The notes below the pieces were generated by a model. That model saw nothing but the letters and a program-made list of their open reading frames with translations, did no database searches and was not told where the DNA came from. The translations under genes and the position numbers were made by a program. DNA of 64,000 nt, from contig CAVOHV010000007.1 of NCBI GenBank assembly GCA_963695805.1, positions 62,001 through 126,000 of the forward strand, given 5' to 3'. Shown here piece by piece: positions 33,767 to 42,411 of this stretch (positions within the stretch are counted from its first letter, which is position 1; each line of letters begins with the position of its first letter). The stretch comes from DASUPK01 sp963695805. GTDB lineage: Bacteria; Actinomycetota; Thermoleophilia; Solirubrobacterales; 70-9.

Positions 33767-35497
33767 ATGCGCAACGCAGAGATCGCAGCTGCCCTACGGG
33801 AACTCGGGATCCTCTACGAGCTCGACGGGGCCGACCGCTTCCGGGTGCAGGCCTACCGGGAGGCGGCGCGCACGGTGGCCGAGAGCCCGGTCTCGATCGA
33901 GCAGCTCGCCGAAGATGGTCGGCTTACGGAGCTGCCCGCGATCGGAAAGACGTTGGCGGGGAAGATCGAAACGCTGATCGAGACCGGCAGCATCCCGTCG
34001 GCGGACAAGCTGAAGGCCAAGTTCCCCGCCACCCTGGTCGAGGTCACGCGGGTGCCGGGGCTGGGCGCGAAGACCGCCCGCCGGATCTACGACGAGCTCG
34101 GGGTCGAGAACCTCACCCAGCTCAAGGAGGCTGCAGAGCAGGGCCGGATCGCCGGGATGCGCGGCCTTGGCGCGAAGAAAGAGCAGAGCATCCTCTCCTC
34201 CCTCGAGGGTGTCACGGAGGACGGCATCGGGGAGCGCCTTCTCCTTTCGAACGTCCTCCCGGTCGCAGAGGAGATCCGCTCGGACCTCCTCGGTCTCGGG
34301 GTGGCGAACCGGCTCGAGATCGCGGGTTCGGCCCGGCGCTGGACCGAGACCTGCAAGGACCTCGACCTGATCGCGACGACCGACGACGCGGCGGGCCTCG
34401 TAGAGGCGCTGGCGACGCACGGGCTCTCGGCGGAGTCGCGGCGGGGCGGGGACGTCGCGGCCAGCGTGCTCACCCACGCCGGGCTCAAGGTCGATCTGCG
34501 GATCGGCACGGAGGAGACATTCGGCAACCTGCTCCAGCACTTCACCGGCTCCGCTGAGCACAATGTCGAGCTTCGAGAACGGGCGCTCCAGCGCGGCTAC
34601 TCGGTCTCAGAACACGGCGTGGCCGAGGTCGAGGGCAAGAAGGTCCACCGCTTCCCGGAGGAGGCGGGTGTGTACGAGCTGCTCGGCCTGCCGTACATCG
34701 AGCCGGAGCTCCGCGAGGGGAGGGGTGAGATCGAGGCGGGGGACACCGGCGAGCTGCCGGACCTGGTCACAGTCGACGACATCCGCGGCGACCTGCACTG
34801 CCACACGACCCTGTCGGACGGGCGGAACAGCCTCGAGGAGATGACGGCGGAGGCGCGGCGGCGCGGCTACGCGTACCTGGCGATCACCGACCACTCCGCG
34901 AGCCACGGGTTCGGCAATCACGTCACCGCTAAGCAGCTGTCCAAGCGGATCGAGGAGATCCGGGCCTGGAACGAGTCGGCGCCACGGGGCTTCCGGCTGC
35001 TGGCCGGCTCGGAGGTGAACATCGGAACCGACGGTTCCCTCGACTACCCCGACAAGCTGCTCGCCCAGCTCGACTGGGTGATGGCGAGCGTCCACACCTC
35101 CTTCAACATCTCCGAGAAGGCGATGACCGACCGGGTGATCGCGGCGATGGAGAACCCGCTGGTCGACTGCATCGGGCACCTCACCGGCCGGTTGCTGCTG
35201 CGGCGGGAGCCCTATGCGGTGGACATGACGCGGATCGCCGAGGCGGGCGCGAGGACCGGCACGATGATGGAGATCAACGGCAACCCGAACCGCCGCGACC
35301 TCAACGAGCACAACGCCAAGCTCGCCGCCGAGGCCGGAGTGCGGATCGTCTGCACCACGGACGCGCACGGCACGGAGACGCTGGCGAACGTCCGCTACTC
35401 GGTGGCGACCGCACGCAGGGCCTGGCTCAGCGCCGATCAGATCGCCAACACCATGAACTGGCGGTCGTTCGCCCCGCTGCGCAAGCGGGCGAGATGA
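33767..35497 (+). CDS. polX: DNA polymerase X family with PHP domain
   Basis: A 576-residue repair polymerase of the bacterial PolX type. The order is an N-terminal helix-hairpin-helix region (LPAIGKTLAGKIETL, VPGLGAKTARRIYDELG), the palm with GSARRWTETCKDLDLIAT carrying two catalytic aspartates, and a C-terminal PHP domain starting at DLHCHTTLSDG (about residue 342) with later histidines in DHSASHG and TDAHGTE. PolX fills short gaps; the PHP part has 3'-5' exonuclease and phosphatase activity in homologues. The stop codon is the first three bases of a dispersed palindromic element. Confidence 0.95.
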   Translation: MRNAEIAAALRELGILYELDGADRFRVQAYREAARTVAESPVSIEQLAEDGRLTELPAIGKTLAGKIETLIETGSIPSADKLKAKFPATLVEVTRVPGLGAKTARRIYDELGVENLTQLKEAAEQGRIAGMRGLGAKKEQSILSSLEGVTEDGIGERLLLSNVLPVAEEIRSDLLGLGVANRLEIAGSARRWTETCKDLDLIATTDDAAGLVEALATHGLSAESRRGGDVAASVLTHAGLKVDLRIGTEETFGNLLQHFTGSAEHNVELRERALQRGYSVSEHGVAEVEGKKVHRFPEEAGVYELLGLPYIEPELREGRGEIEAGDTGELPDLVTVDDIRGDLHCHTTLSDGRNSLEEMTAEARRRGYAYLAITDHSASHGFGNHVTAKQLSKRIEEIRAWNESAPRGFRLLAGSEVNIGTDGSLDYPDKLLAQLDWVMASVHTSFNISEKAMTDRVIAAMENPLVDCIGHLTGRLLLRREPYAVDMTRIAEAGARTGTMMEINGNPNRRDLNEHNAKLAAEAGVRIVCTTDAHGTETLANVRYSVATARRAWLSADQIANTMNWRSFAPLRKRAR

Positions 35498-35538
35498 TGC
35501 GAGGGTGCTCCGCAGGCGTAGCCGAGGAGCACCCCGTT
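35495..35538. repeat. Dispersed palindromic element, copy A
   Basis: A 43-base element also found at 52931-52972 and 58293-58335. On the plus strand it starts with the TGA of polX and reads TGATGCGAGGGTGCTCCGCA, then continues through GGCGTAGCCGAGGAGCACCC. The outer GGGTGCTCC pairs perfectly with GGAGCACCC. It fills the gap between polX and the convergent TetR gene and reaches the first base of that gene's stop. Here it could act as a terminator for both. Confidence 0.8.
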
Positions 35539-36169
35539 AGGTGCGGAGCGGCTTCGGCAGCTTCGACTTTGCGGGCGCGCGAAGCCCGTCGATGACGATC
35601 TCCACCAGCCGCGGCCAGCGGCCCGCGCCGGGCCCGTGCGCCTTGGTGATTCCGCCCAGGGCACAGGCGATCATGGGGATCTCCAGCCACTCGACGTCCT
35701 TGCGGAGGTCTCCCGAGCGCTGAGCCCGCTTGACGAGCTGGTGGCAGAGCTTTTCGAGGCCGACTGCCTCGGCCGCGGCGCCCATCACCTCCGGGCGGGA
35801 GCCCATCACCTCGCAAAGCCCGCGATCATCGGCCTGGATCTGCGCGGAGAAGCGGATGAAGTCGCAGAGGCCCTCCCACGGGTCTTCGGCCTCGAGTTCC
35901 TCCCGGGCCTTCTCGGCGAGCCGCACGAAGCGCTCGCCGGCCAGTGCCGCGATCAGGTCGTCCTTCGTCGGGAAGTGGCGGTAGACGGTTCCCACTCCGA
36001 CCTTCGCGGCCTTGGCGACGTCGGGCATCTGCGCGTCCAGCCCCTCCTCTGCGAACAGCTTCTTGGCGGCGGCGATCACCGCCTGGCGGTTGCGACGCGC
36101 ATCAGCGCGGAGCCCGGGCTCGAGGCTGATCTTGTGAGGCTTCGGCTTCATCTCTGTGACGGTTGTCAT
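35537..36169 (-). CDS. TetR family regulator of the MFS pump
   Basis: A 210-residue repressor from ATG 36169 (MTTVTEMKPKPHK). The helix-turn-helix is in NRQAVIAAAKKLFAEEG, DVAKAAKVGVGTVYRHF and PTKDDLIAAL, and the C-terminal ligand domain resembles SbtR-like regulators. An open frame extends 22 codons further upstream, into the operator region, and is not used. It is divergent from the MFS transporter with two palindromes between them, so it should repress the pump and itself. Confidence 0.9.
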   Translation of the reverse strand: MTTVTEMKPKPHKISLEPGLRADARRNRQAVIAAAKKLFAEEGLDAQMPDVAKAAKVGVGTVYRHFPTKDDLIAALAGERFVRLAEKAREELEAEDPWEGLCDFIRFSAQIQADDRGLCEVMGSRPEVMGAAAEAVGLEKLCHQLVKRAQRSGDLRKDVEWLEIPMIACALGGITKAHGPGAGRWPRLVEIVIDGLRAPAKSKLPKPLRT

Positions 36170-36224
36170 TGGCTCTCGTTTCCTCTGCCGCGAAACTGAA
36201 TGTGTGACGAAGATCACTCTGCAA

Positions 36225-36279
36225 ACGGAATCCAAGTTCCGTATAGTTCCTAATCGAAACCGGAACTCCGCTTCCGGTT
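36225..36279. promoter_or_regulatory. Two GGAA-N6-TTCC operators between tetR and MFS genes
   Basis: Two perfect inverted repeats share the core GGAA-N6-TTCC: ACGGAA/TTCCGT at 36225-36242 and AACCGGAA/TTCCGGTT at 36258-36279, with 35 bases between centres. They lie in the 212-base divergent region. A good ribosome-binding site (AAAGGAG) follows near 36370 before the MFS start. The adjacent TetR protein is the likely ligand. Confidence 0.72.
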
Positions 36280-36381
36280 GAAAGCTTACAGGACTGAGAT
36301 GTCAATTTCGAGAAACCCCGTTCGTCGTCTAGGTGAGACCGGCAACCAGAGCCGGGAAGCGACCGAAAGGAGTCAAGGGGG

Positions 36382-37872
36382 ATGAGAACCGAACAGGATT
36401 ATCTGGACCGCAGGTGGACCGCACTGATCTTGCTCTGCGTCTCGCAGTTCATCGTCGTGCTCGATGCGTCCATCGTCAACGTCGCCCTGCCGAGCATCGG
36501 CAAGGGCCTGAACTTCTCGGAGGAGAACCTCCCCTGGATCGTGAACGCGTACGTGATCACGTTCGGCGGTTTCCTCCTGCTCGGGGGCCGGGCCGCTGAC
36601 CTCCTTGGCCGGCGCAGGGTCTTCATGACCGGTCTTGCAGTGGTCGGTATCGCGTCCCTGGCGGCGGGTTTCGCCGCGACTCAGGGTCAGCTGATCGCCG
36701 CGCGCGCCGCCCAGGGCCTCGGCGCCGCGATCGTCTCCCCGTCCGCCCTCTCCATCGTCACGATGCTGTTCAAGGACGGCGCCGAGCGCAACAAGGCGCT
36801 GGGCGCCTGGGGCGCCGTCGCCGGATCGGCCGGCGCCGCGGGCGTCCTGCTCGGAGGCATCCTCACCGACGGGCTGGGCTGGGAGTGGGTGCTGTGGGTG
36901 AACGTCCCGGTTGCAGCGATCGCGCTGGCGTTCACGCCCGGGTTGATCCCCGAGAGCCGCTCGGAGTCAGCGACGCGTCACTACGACGCCGCCGGGGCCG
37001 TCACCATCACGGCCGGTCTCTCGTTGCTCGCCTACTCCCTGCTCGACGCCAGCAGCTCGGGCTGGGGCTCGACCAAGATCGTCTCCCTGCTGGCCCTGTC
37101 CGTCGCGCTGATCGGCGCATTCGTCGCCATCGAGATGCGGTCGAAGGCGCCGCTCGTTCCCTTCCGGATCTTCCGGCTGCGGACCCTGACGGGCGCGAAC
37201 GTCGTCGGGTTGCTCCTCGGAGCCTCCCTGTTCTCGATGTTCTACTTCATCTCCCTGTACATGCAGCAGGTACTCGGGTACAGCGCGATCCACGCCGGGC
37301 TCTCCTACCTGCCGCTGGCGGTGACGATCATCGTGGCCGCCGGGCTCGGCGGGCAGCTCGTCACCCGGTTCGGCTTCAAGCCCATCCTGGCAGCGGGAAT
37401 GCTGTTCGTCGCCGCGGGCCTCCTGTGGTTCAGCCAGGTCTCGGTCGGGGGTGGCTTCCTGACAGACATTCTTGGCGCTTCGCTGCTCGCGGCAGTCGGA
37501 CTCGGGTTCGGCTTCGTGACCTCGACGATCGCGGCCGTCTCCGGAGTGGAGCAACACGAGCAGGGTCTGGCGAGCGGGCTGATCAACACCTCGCAGCAGA
37601 TCGGCGGCGCGCTGGGACTCGCCGTGCTCTCGACGATCGCCACTTCCCGGACGGACGACGTGATGGCGGCGGGTAATTCGACGCTGCCGAACGCGCTCAA
37701 CGAGGGATTCCAGAGCGCATTTCTCGGCGGCGCCGTGATTGCCCTGCTGGGCTTCGCCGCGACGCTGATCCTGATCCGCAGCCGGGACAGCAAGGCGCAC
37801 ATGGAGATGGCGAACGCCGACGTGGGTGCCGCGAACGCGGACCACACCGAGGCCGCCCCCGTGGGCGCTTAG
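36382..37872 (+). CDS. MFS drug efflux transporter, DHA2 (EmrB/QacA) family
   Basis: A 496-residue pump with 14 hydrophobic segments. The family motifs are visible: FIVVLDASIVNVALPSIG in helix 1 (motif D1), LLGGRAADLLGRRRVF (motif A), RAAQGLGAAIVSPSALSI (motif B) and GVLLGGILTDGLGWEWVLWVN (motif C). It should export lipophilic or cationic compounds by proton antiport. The C-terminal tail is hydrophilic and Ala-rich. Control by the divergent TetR is likely. Confidence 0.92.
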   Translation: MRTEQDYLDRRWTALILLCVSQFIVVLDASIVNVALPSIGKGLNFSEENLPWIVNAYVITFGGFLLLGGRAADLLGRRRVFMTGLAVVGIASLAAGFAATQGQLIAARAAQGLGAAIVSPSALSIVTMLFKDGAERNKALGAWGAVAGSAGAAGVLLGGILTDGLGWEWVLWVNVPVAAIALAFTPGLIPESRSESATRHYDAAGAVTITAGLSLLAYSLLDASSSGWGSTKIVSLLALSVALIGAFVAIEMRSKAPLVPFRIFRLRTLTGANVVGLLLGASLFSMFYFISLYMQQVLGYSAIHAGLSYLPLAVTIIVAAGLGGQLVTRFGFKPILAAGMLFVAAGLLWFSQVSVGGGFLTDILGASLLAAVGLGFGFVTSTIAAVSGVEQHEQGLASGLINTSQQIGGALGLAVLSTIATSRTDDVMAAGNSTLPNALNEGFQSAFLGGAVIALLGFAATLILIRSRDSKAHMEMANADVGAANADHTEAAPVGA

Positions 37873-38417
37873 GCAGCGGCGGTCGGTGGCGGCGGCGGGT
37901 GCCCCGGCGGGGGGCGCTCGCGCCGCAGCCCCGCCGTCCGGATCAGCTTGACCGGCTGCAGGGCCGAACCAGGCTCGACGTAGAACCGGACCCCGTCTCG
38001 TTCCTCGATTGCAGCCACCGCTCCCTCGCGCGCTCGCCACATCAGCGCGGCCGCCAGGGCGAAGCCGGCGCCGATGGCCGACACGCCCGGGAAGACGAAC
38101 CCGAGCCCGCCGGCGATCACCGCGAAGGCGCCTATCGGCCAGAGGCGGGCGAGGGCGGCTCTGGCCGGATTGCCGATCTCCGGCATCGCCGTGGCGGTCC
38201 GGGCCTGCGCGAGGAGCGGGCGCATCGCCTCGGACGCCTGGGACGGACGGCCGAGGATCAGCCCGCCGACGAGCGCGATGATCCACCAGCCGAGGGCGAC
38301 GAAGAGCGTCAGGGTGTCACCGGTGGTGCCGACCACGATCGCCGTCACGGCGGCCAGCACCGTCGCCGCGGCGGCGGCGAGCAGCACGGTCATTCGCAGC
38401 AGGTCGACGAACGCCAT
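37869..38417 (-). CDS. Membrane protein of unknown function
   Basis: A 182-residue protein with about four membrane helices (VLLAAAAATVLAAVTAIVVG, LFVALGWWIIALVGGLILG, IGAFAVIAGGLGFVFPG, GAGFALAAALMW) and a cytoplasmic tail ending in a proline run. I do not recognise the family. It is convergent with the MFS gene (4-base overlap) and follows otsB by 12 bases on the same strand. Confidence 0.7.
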   Translation of the reverse strand: MAFVDLLRMTVLLAAAAATVLAAVTAIVVGTTGDTLTLFVALGWWIIALVGGLILGRPSQASEAMRPLLAQARTATAMPEIGNPARAALARLWPIGAFAVIAGGLGFVFPGVSAIGAGFALAAALMWRAREGAVAAIEERDGVRFYVEPGSALQPVKLIRTAGLRRERPPPGHPPPPPTAAA

Positions 38418-38429
38418 CGCGCCGCGACC

Positions 38430-39242
38430 TTATTCGGCCAGCGCTTCGAGCACGTGCACGAATCCCTCTGGGCCAGGAACCGTCAGGTCGGCCGCCTGCG
38501 AGACCTCAGGTGGTGACTCATCGGAAGCGACTGCGATACGGGCGATCGCGTCGAGACCGCCGTCGTCCTCGAGGGTACGAAGGGCTGTGAAGGCGTCCAG
38601 GTCGGTCCGGTCGTCACCGCCATACAGAGCGGCGTCGATTGGCCGAGCTGGGATCAGCGCCGCAACGGCGATTCCCTTGTTGATCGGCACGTCCGGGCGG
38701 ATCTCGAGCACCTTGCGGCCGTGATGAGGGACGAGCCCCTGCCACTCGGCCTCGTTGGCGATCTCGTGCGCAAGGGACTCGGCTGCGCCCTCGTTGGGGG
38801 CCCCGCGCCAGTGCAGGGCGACGATTGCACCCTTGTCCTCGATCGTGATCCCGGCCCGCTCGAGCTCGGAGCGGTCCAGGCTCTCGACGAACCGAGGGGC
38901 GTCCTCCTCGTGGCCGTCGAGGGACGGATCGGGCCTCACCTCAGTGTCTCCGGGGAGCAAGAGTTCGAAGCCATGGTTGCCTGAGTACGCCAGCTCATCG
39001 AGCCCCACGACCCGGCGCGCATCCTGCGCCCGGCGGCCGCTCAGGCAGCCGACCAGCCCGTAGCGCTTGGCGAGCGCTCGGAGCAGCTCGCGGGTCGCCT
39101 CTGGCACGGTCGCCTCGCTGGGCTCACTGACGATCGGCGCGATCGTCCCGTCGACATCCATGAGGATCGCGGTGCGGCCGGGGTGGCGGCGGAGCGGCGC
39201 GATCAGGTCGTCGAGGCGCTGCGCGTCGGGGATCGCCGGCAT
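38430..39242 (-). CDS. otsB: Trehalose-6-phosphate phosphatase
   Basis: HAD-superfamily phosphatase that removes phosphate from trehalose-6-phosphate, the last step of OtsAB trehalose synthesis. Seen: AILMDVDGTIAPIVSEP (motif I), VGCLSGRRAQDARRVVG (motif II), YSGNHGFELL, which is typical of OtsB, KVLEIRPDVPINKGIAV (motif III lysine) and YGGDDRTDLDAF (motif IV). No otsA is in the window. It is divergent from the TauE/SafE genes with only 21 bases between. Confidence 0.92.
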   Translation of the reverse strand: MPAIPDAQRLDDLIAPLRRHPGRTAILMDVDGTIAPIVSEPSEATVPEATRELLRALAKRYGLVGCLSGRRAQDARRVVGLDELAYSGNHGFELLLPGDTEVRPDPSLDGHEEDAPRFVESLDRSELERAGITIEDKGAIVALHWRGAPNEGAAESLAHEIANEAEWQGLVPHHGRKVLEIRPDVPINKGIAVAALIPARPIDAALYGGDDRTDLDAFTALRTLEDDGGLDAIARIAVASDESPPEVSQAADLTVPGPEGFVHVLEALAE

Positions 39243-39263
39243 CGCCCTCTAGTATCGCCCGCC

Positions 39264-39632
39264 ATGCCGACCCCGGCCCCGCGCACATTGAAGCTGGCGG
39301 CCATCGGGACCGCGGGCGGCGTTTTCAGCGGGCTGCTCGGGGTCGGCGGTGGCATCGTGATCGTCCCCCTGCTGATCATCTGGCTGGGTTACGGCGCGCG
39401 CGAGGCCACCGGCACGAGCCTGATGGCGATCGTGGTGATCGCGGCCGTCGCGGTCACGCTTCAGGCCTTCTACGGAAACGTCGATCCCTCGAACGCCGCA
39501 CTGGTCGGTGTCCCCGCGATCGCCGGCGCATTCGTCGGCACCGCCCTCCAGCAGCGCATCCCGGAGCGCTTCATCTCCCTGCTCTTCGCCGCGCTCCTGG
39601 TCGCGATCGCGATCGAGCTGATCGTGCCGTGA
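39264..39632 (+). CDS. TauE/SafE family half-protein, first of two
   Basis: A 122-residue membrane protein with about four helices and one copy of the TauE/SafE repeat: GGVFSGLLGVGGGIVIVPLLI near the N-terminus. Full-length family members of about 250 residues carry two such repeats. ATG 39264 is chosen because it begins MPTPAPRTLKLA just before the conserved region; the upstream frame is antisense to otsB. The next gene overlaps by 4 bases and has the second repeat. The substrate (sulfite, taurine products or other anions) is unknown. Confidence 0.82.
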   Translation: MPTPAPRTLKLAAIGTAGGVFSGLLGVGGGIVIVPLLIIWLGYGAREATGTSLMAIVVIAAVAVTLQAFYGNVDPSNAALVGVPAIAGAFVGTALQQRIPERFISLLFAALLVAIAIELIVP

Positions 39633-40009
39633 GCGAGATCGCCGCGGCAATCCTGGGTTTCGCGGGCGGCATGGTCGGGGGCCTGCTCGGCGTCGGCGGC
39701 GGCGTCCTCTTCGTCCCCGCGCTCGTGATCTTCATGGACGAGACCCAGGTGAGGGCGGAGGCCACCTCGCTGCTGGCGATCGTGCCGGTGGCGCTGGTGG
39801 CCGTCTGGCGCCAGCGCGGCTACGGCAACGTGCGGGTACGCGACGGCCTGGTGATCGGCGCACTCTCCCCGCTCGGGGTGGCCATCGGCGTCGTGACCTC
39901 AAACGAGATCTCCCAGCGGGCGCTGGAGCTGATCTTCGCCGGCCTGGCGCTGGTGATCGCCACGCAGCTCGTGTTCCGGGCCCTCAGGCCGGCCCGCGAG
40001 CCCGGCTAG
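39629..40009 (+). CDS. TauE/SafE family half-protein, second of two
   Basis: A 126-residue membrane protein starting at GTG 39629 within the preceding gene's stop. It carries the second copy of the family repeat, GGMVGGLLGVGGGVLFVPAL, and about four helices. The two halves are probably translated together and pair into a complete transporter. The coding sequence ends in a 4-base convergent overlap with the HD-domain gene. Confidence 0.82.
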   Translation: MSEIAAAILGFAGGMVGGLLGVGGGVLFVPALVIFMDETQVRAEATSLLAIVPVALVAVWRQRGYGNVRVRDGLVIGALSPLGVAIGVVTSNEISQRALELIFAGLALVIATQLVFRALRPAREPG

Positions 40010-40893
40010 AGACCCTGCTCGAGGGCGCCCTTGACGCCGGCGTCCAGGGCGTTCAGCCGGTAGAGGGCGAGCGCCTCTGGGATGGCGAAGCCGCGGCTAC
40101 CGGAGGCGCCACGGACTCCTTCCGCGCCGTGGTGCGAGAGCAGACAGTTGAGAAGCGCCGCGCGGCGCTCCGCCGGCAGGTCTCCCGCAGCCGAGCCCAC
40201 GATTTCGGCGCCCAGCGCCAGGTGCCCCACCAGGCGTCCCTCCTCGCTGATCCCAAACTCGGCCCCATAGGTGAACTCGCGCGACTTGCCGACGTCGTGC
40301 AGGAGTGCCGCGGCCATCAGCAGGTCCGAGTCCAGGCGCGGATGCAGCTGGCAGACCTCGAGCACCAACGTCGCCACGGCGACCGTGTGCTCCACCAGCC
40401 CACCGACGTAGGCGTGATGGCCGGCGCGGGTGCAGGGCGCGCGGCGAAACTCCGGCCCGACGGGATCGGTGAACAGAATCCGCTCGACCACCTGGCGGAG
40501 CGCCGGGTCGTGGACCTCGCGCGTCAGGTGCTCGAGGAAGCCCTCGAGCTCCTCGGCGTCGCGGTACGCGGCGGGCAGGAAGTCGGCCGGGTCGAGCTGA
40601 GCCGGCTCGATGGACTGGATTTCCTCGACCTCGGCCACCAGTTCGCCGCGGAAGCGCTCCACCCGGCCGGAGACGCGAATCGCGTCGCCCCGCTCGAAGC
40701 GCCCCGCGAGGCGATCGACCTCCCGGAATGCGCGCGCCGGGATCGATCCACTGCGGTCGCGCAGCTCCATCGAGAGGTAGATCGAGCCGTTGCGGGCGGA
40801 CAGGCGGTCCTTGCGGACGCAGGCGTAGACCCCGCTGAAGCGCTGGCCGGGCCGCAGCTCGGCGATCCGTGTCGTTTCCGCGGTTGCCTCCAC
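40006..40893 (-). CDS. 3'-5' exoribonuclease YhaM-like (OB fold plus HD domain)
   Basis: The N-terminal half is an OB-type nucleic-acid-binding domain (RFSGVYACVRKDRL, IPARAFREVDRLA, GDAIRVSGRVERFRGE). The C-terminal half is an HD phosphohydrolase domain with GHHAYVGGLVEHTVAVA and MAAALLHDVGKSREF, followed by LLSHHGAEG. This domain order matches YhaM/CbfI family exonucleases that trim RNA, or DNA, from the 3' end. The start is probably GTG 40893; the open frame up to 40986 overlaps the divergent PAC2 gene and looks unlikely. Confidence 0.84.
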   Translation of the reverse strand: MEATAETTRIAELRPGQRFSGVYACVRKDRLSARNGSIYLSMELRDRSGSIPARAFREVDRLAGRFERGDAIRVSGRVERFRGELVAEVEEIQSIEPAQLDPADFLPAAYRDAEELEGFLEHLTREVHDPALRQVVERILFTDPVGPEFRRAPCTRAGHHAYVGGLVEHTVAVATLVLEVCQLHPRLDSDLLMAAALLHDVGKSREFTYGAEFGISEEGRLVGHLALGAEIVGSAAGDLPAERRAALLNCLLSHHGAEGVRGASGSRGFAIPEALALYRLNALDAGVKGALEQGL

Positions 40894-40955
40894 CAGCGTT
40901 GAGTCTCCAAAGTCGACCGGACACCTCGAGGTCCCCGACTCGCTAGTCTCGAACG

Positions 40956-41819
40956 ATGGACGCGCTCGCCTGGGAGGCCGAGCCACCGGAGCTCCGCTCT
41001 CCCGTTCTTGTCGCTGCCTTCGCCGGCTGGAATGACGCCGCCGGTGCCGCCACGACCGCGCTCGCCACGGCCGCGGAATCCCTCGACGCCGATCTGATCG
41101 CCCAGGTCGATCCGGAGGAGTTCTTCGACTTCCAGGCGAACCGCCCGACGATCAGCATGACCGAGGGCCAGACACGCGAGATCGAGTGGCCCGGCAACGT
41201 CCTGCTCGCCGCCACGCCGACGGGGGCCGAGCGCGACCTGCTCCTCCTCGCCGGCACCGAGCCGAACCTGCGCTGGCGGACCTTCGCCGACGGCATCGCG
41301 GAGACCGCCGAGATCCTCGGCGTGGAGATGGTTATCACGCTCGGCGCGTTGATCGCCGACGTCGCCCACACGCTCCCGGTGCCGATCACGGGCCTGGCCT
41401 CCGACGAGGAATTGGTGGACCAGCTCGATCTGGCTCGCTCGAACTACGAGGGGCCGACGGGGGTCGTCGGTGTGCTCCATGACGCCTGTGGCCGGAGGGG
41501 CATTCCCTCAGCCAGCCTCTGGGCGGCGGTGCCCCACTATGTCGCTGCCGTCCCCAACCCGAAAGCGGCGCTGGCGCTCCTGCGCCGGCTCGAGGGGCTG
41601 GTCGGCGTGGGCGTCGAGGCCTCAGGCCTGGAGGAGGAGACCGAGTCCTACGAGAGCCAGGTGAGCCGAGCCGTCGCGGCGAACCCTGAGATAGAGGAGC
41701 TCGTCAGGCGTCTCGAGGAGGAGCAGGCCGAGCGGCTGGACGTCGAGGAGGACGTGCCCTCGGGCGAGTCGCTGGCGCGTGACTTCGAGCGCTATCTGCG
41801 CCAGCAGGGCGACGGCTAG
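40956..41819 (+). CDS. PAC2 family protein
   Basis: A 287-residue protein of the PAC2 (proteasome assembly chaperone) family, common in actinobacteria. It opens with VLVAAFAGWNDAAGAATTAL, continues with the conserved RPTISMTEGQTREIEWP region and TLGALIADVAHTLPVPITG, and ends with a charged, Glu-rich coiled-coil tail (IEELVRRLEEEQAERLDVEED). In eukaryotes PAC2 helps assemble the proteasome; no proteasome genes are visible here, so the bacterial role stays open. Confidence 0.85.
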   Translation: MDALAWEAEPPELRSPVLVAAFAGWNDAAGAATTALATAAESLDADLIAQVDPEEFFDFQANRPTISMTEGQTREIEWPGNVLLAATPTGAERDLLLLAGTEPNLRWRTFADGIAETAEILGVEMVITLGALIADVAHTLPVPITGLASDEELVDQLDLARSNYEGPTGVVGVLHDACGRRGIPSASLWAAVPHYVAAVPNPKAALALLRRLEGLVGVGVEASGLEEETESYESQVSRAVAANPEIEELVRRLEEEQAERLDVEEDVPSGESLARDFERYLRQQGDG

Positions 41820-42401
41820 TCAGCCCACCAGGCGCTCGATCAGCCGCCGAAGCTCGGGCCTGAACTCCTCCGCGGCCTCCGCCGGATCGTCCTCGCGGGC
41901 GAGGACCCGCTCGCCGAGGCCGTCGAGGGCGGCGACCACGAGGCTCGCGTCGGTTGGGGGATCCGCGCTGCCCAGAGCCTCCATCCCGCCGGCGACCGAG
42001 CGCTGCTCGGCATCGCACCAGCTCTGCGCCGCCTCACGGAGCTCCGGCCGCCGCCCGGCCTCGAGCCAGAGCTCGTACTCGGCGATATAGGCGGTTCGGT
42101 CCTGCACAGCCGCGACGAGCTTGTCGATCAGGCGGTCGGCCAGTTCGCGCGGCGACTTCACCATGCGGAGCTCATCACCGAGGTCGCGGTAGCGATCGAC
42201 CTCACTGGCCGCGACGTGCTCGAGCGCCTGCCGGACCAAATCGTCCTTGGACTCGAAGTAGTAGGTCGTCGAGCCGAGCGGAACTCCCGCCTCCTCGGCG
42301 ACGGCGCGGTGGGTCACGGCCTGGGTCCCGGAGCGGCCGATGACGCGAAGGGCGGCCTCGATGATCTGCTCGCGGCGACTCGCCGTTGCCAACTCGGCCA
42401 T
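41820..42401 (-). CDS. TetR family regulator of the SMR pump
   Basis: A 193-residue repressor starting at ATG 42401 (MAELATASRREQ). The helix-turn-helix is REQIIEAALRVIGRSGTQAV, HRAVAEEAGVPLGSTTYYF and ESKDDLVRQAL. It lies 10 bases after the SMR gene on the same strand, so the pair forms an operon whose promoter carries two GTACAAATGTAC sites. This fits self-repression and induction by a toxic compound. Confidence 0.88.
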   Translation of the reverse strand: MAELATASRREQIIEAALRVIGRSGTQAVTHRAVAEEAGVPLGSTTYYFESKDDLVRQALEHVAASEVDRYRDLGDELRMVKSPRELADRLIDKLVAAVQDRTAYIAEYELWLEAGRRPELREAAQSWCDAEQRSVAGGMEALGSADPPTDASLVVAALDGLGERVLAREDDPAEAAEEFRPELRRLIERLVG

Positions 42402-42411
42402 TGGCGAGAGA

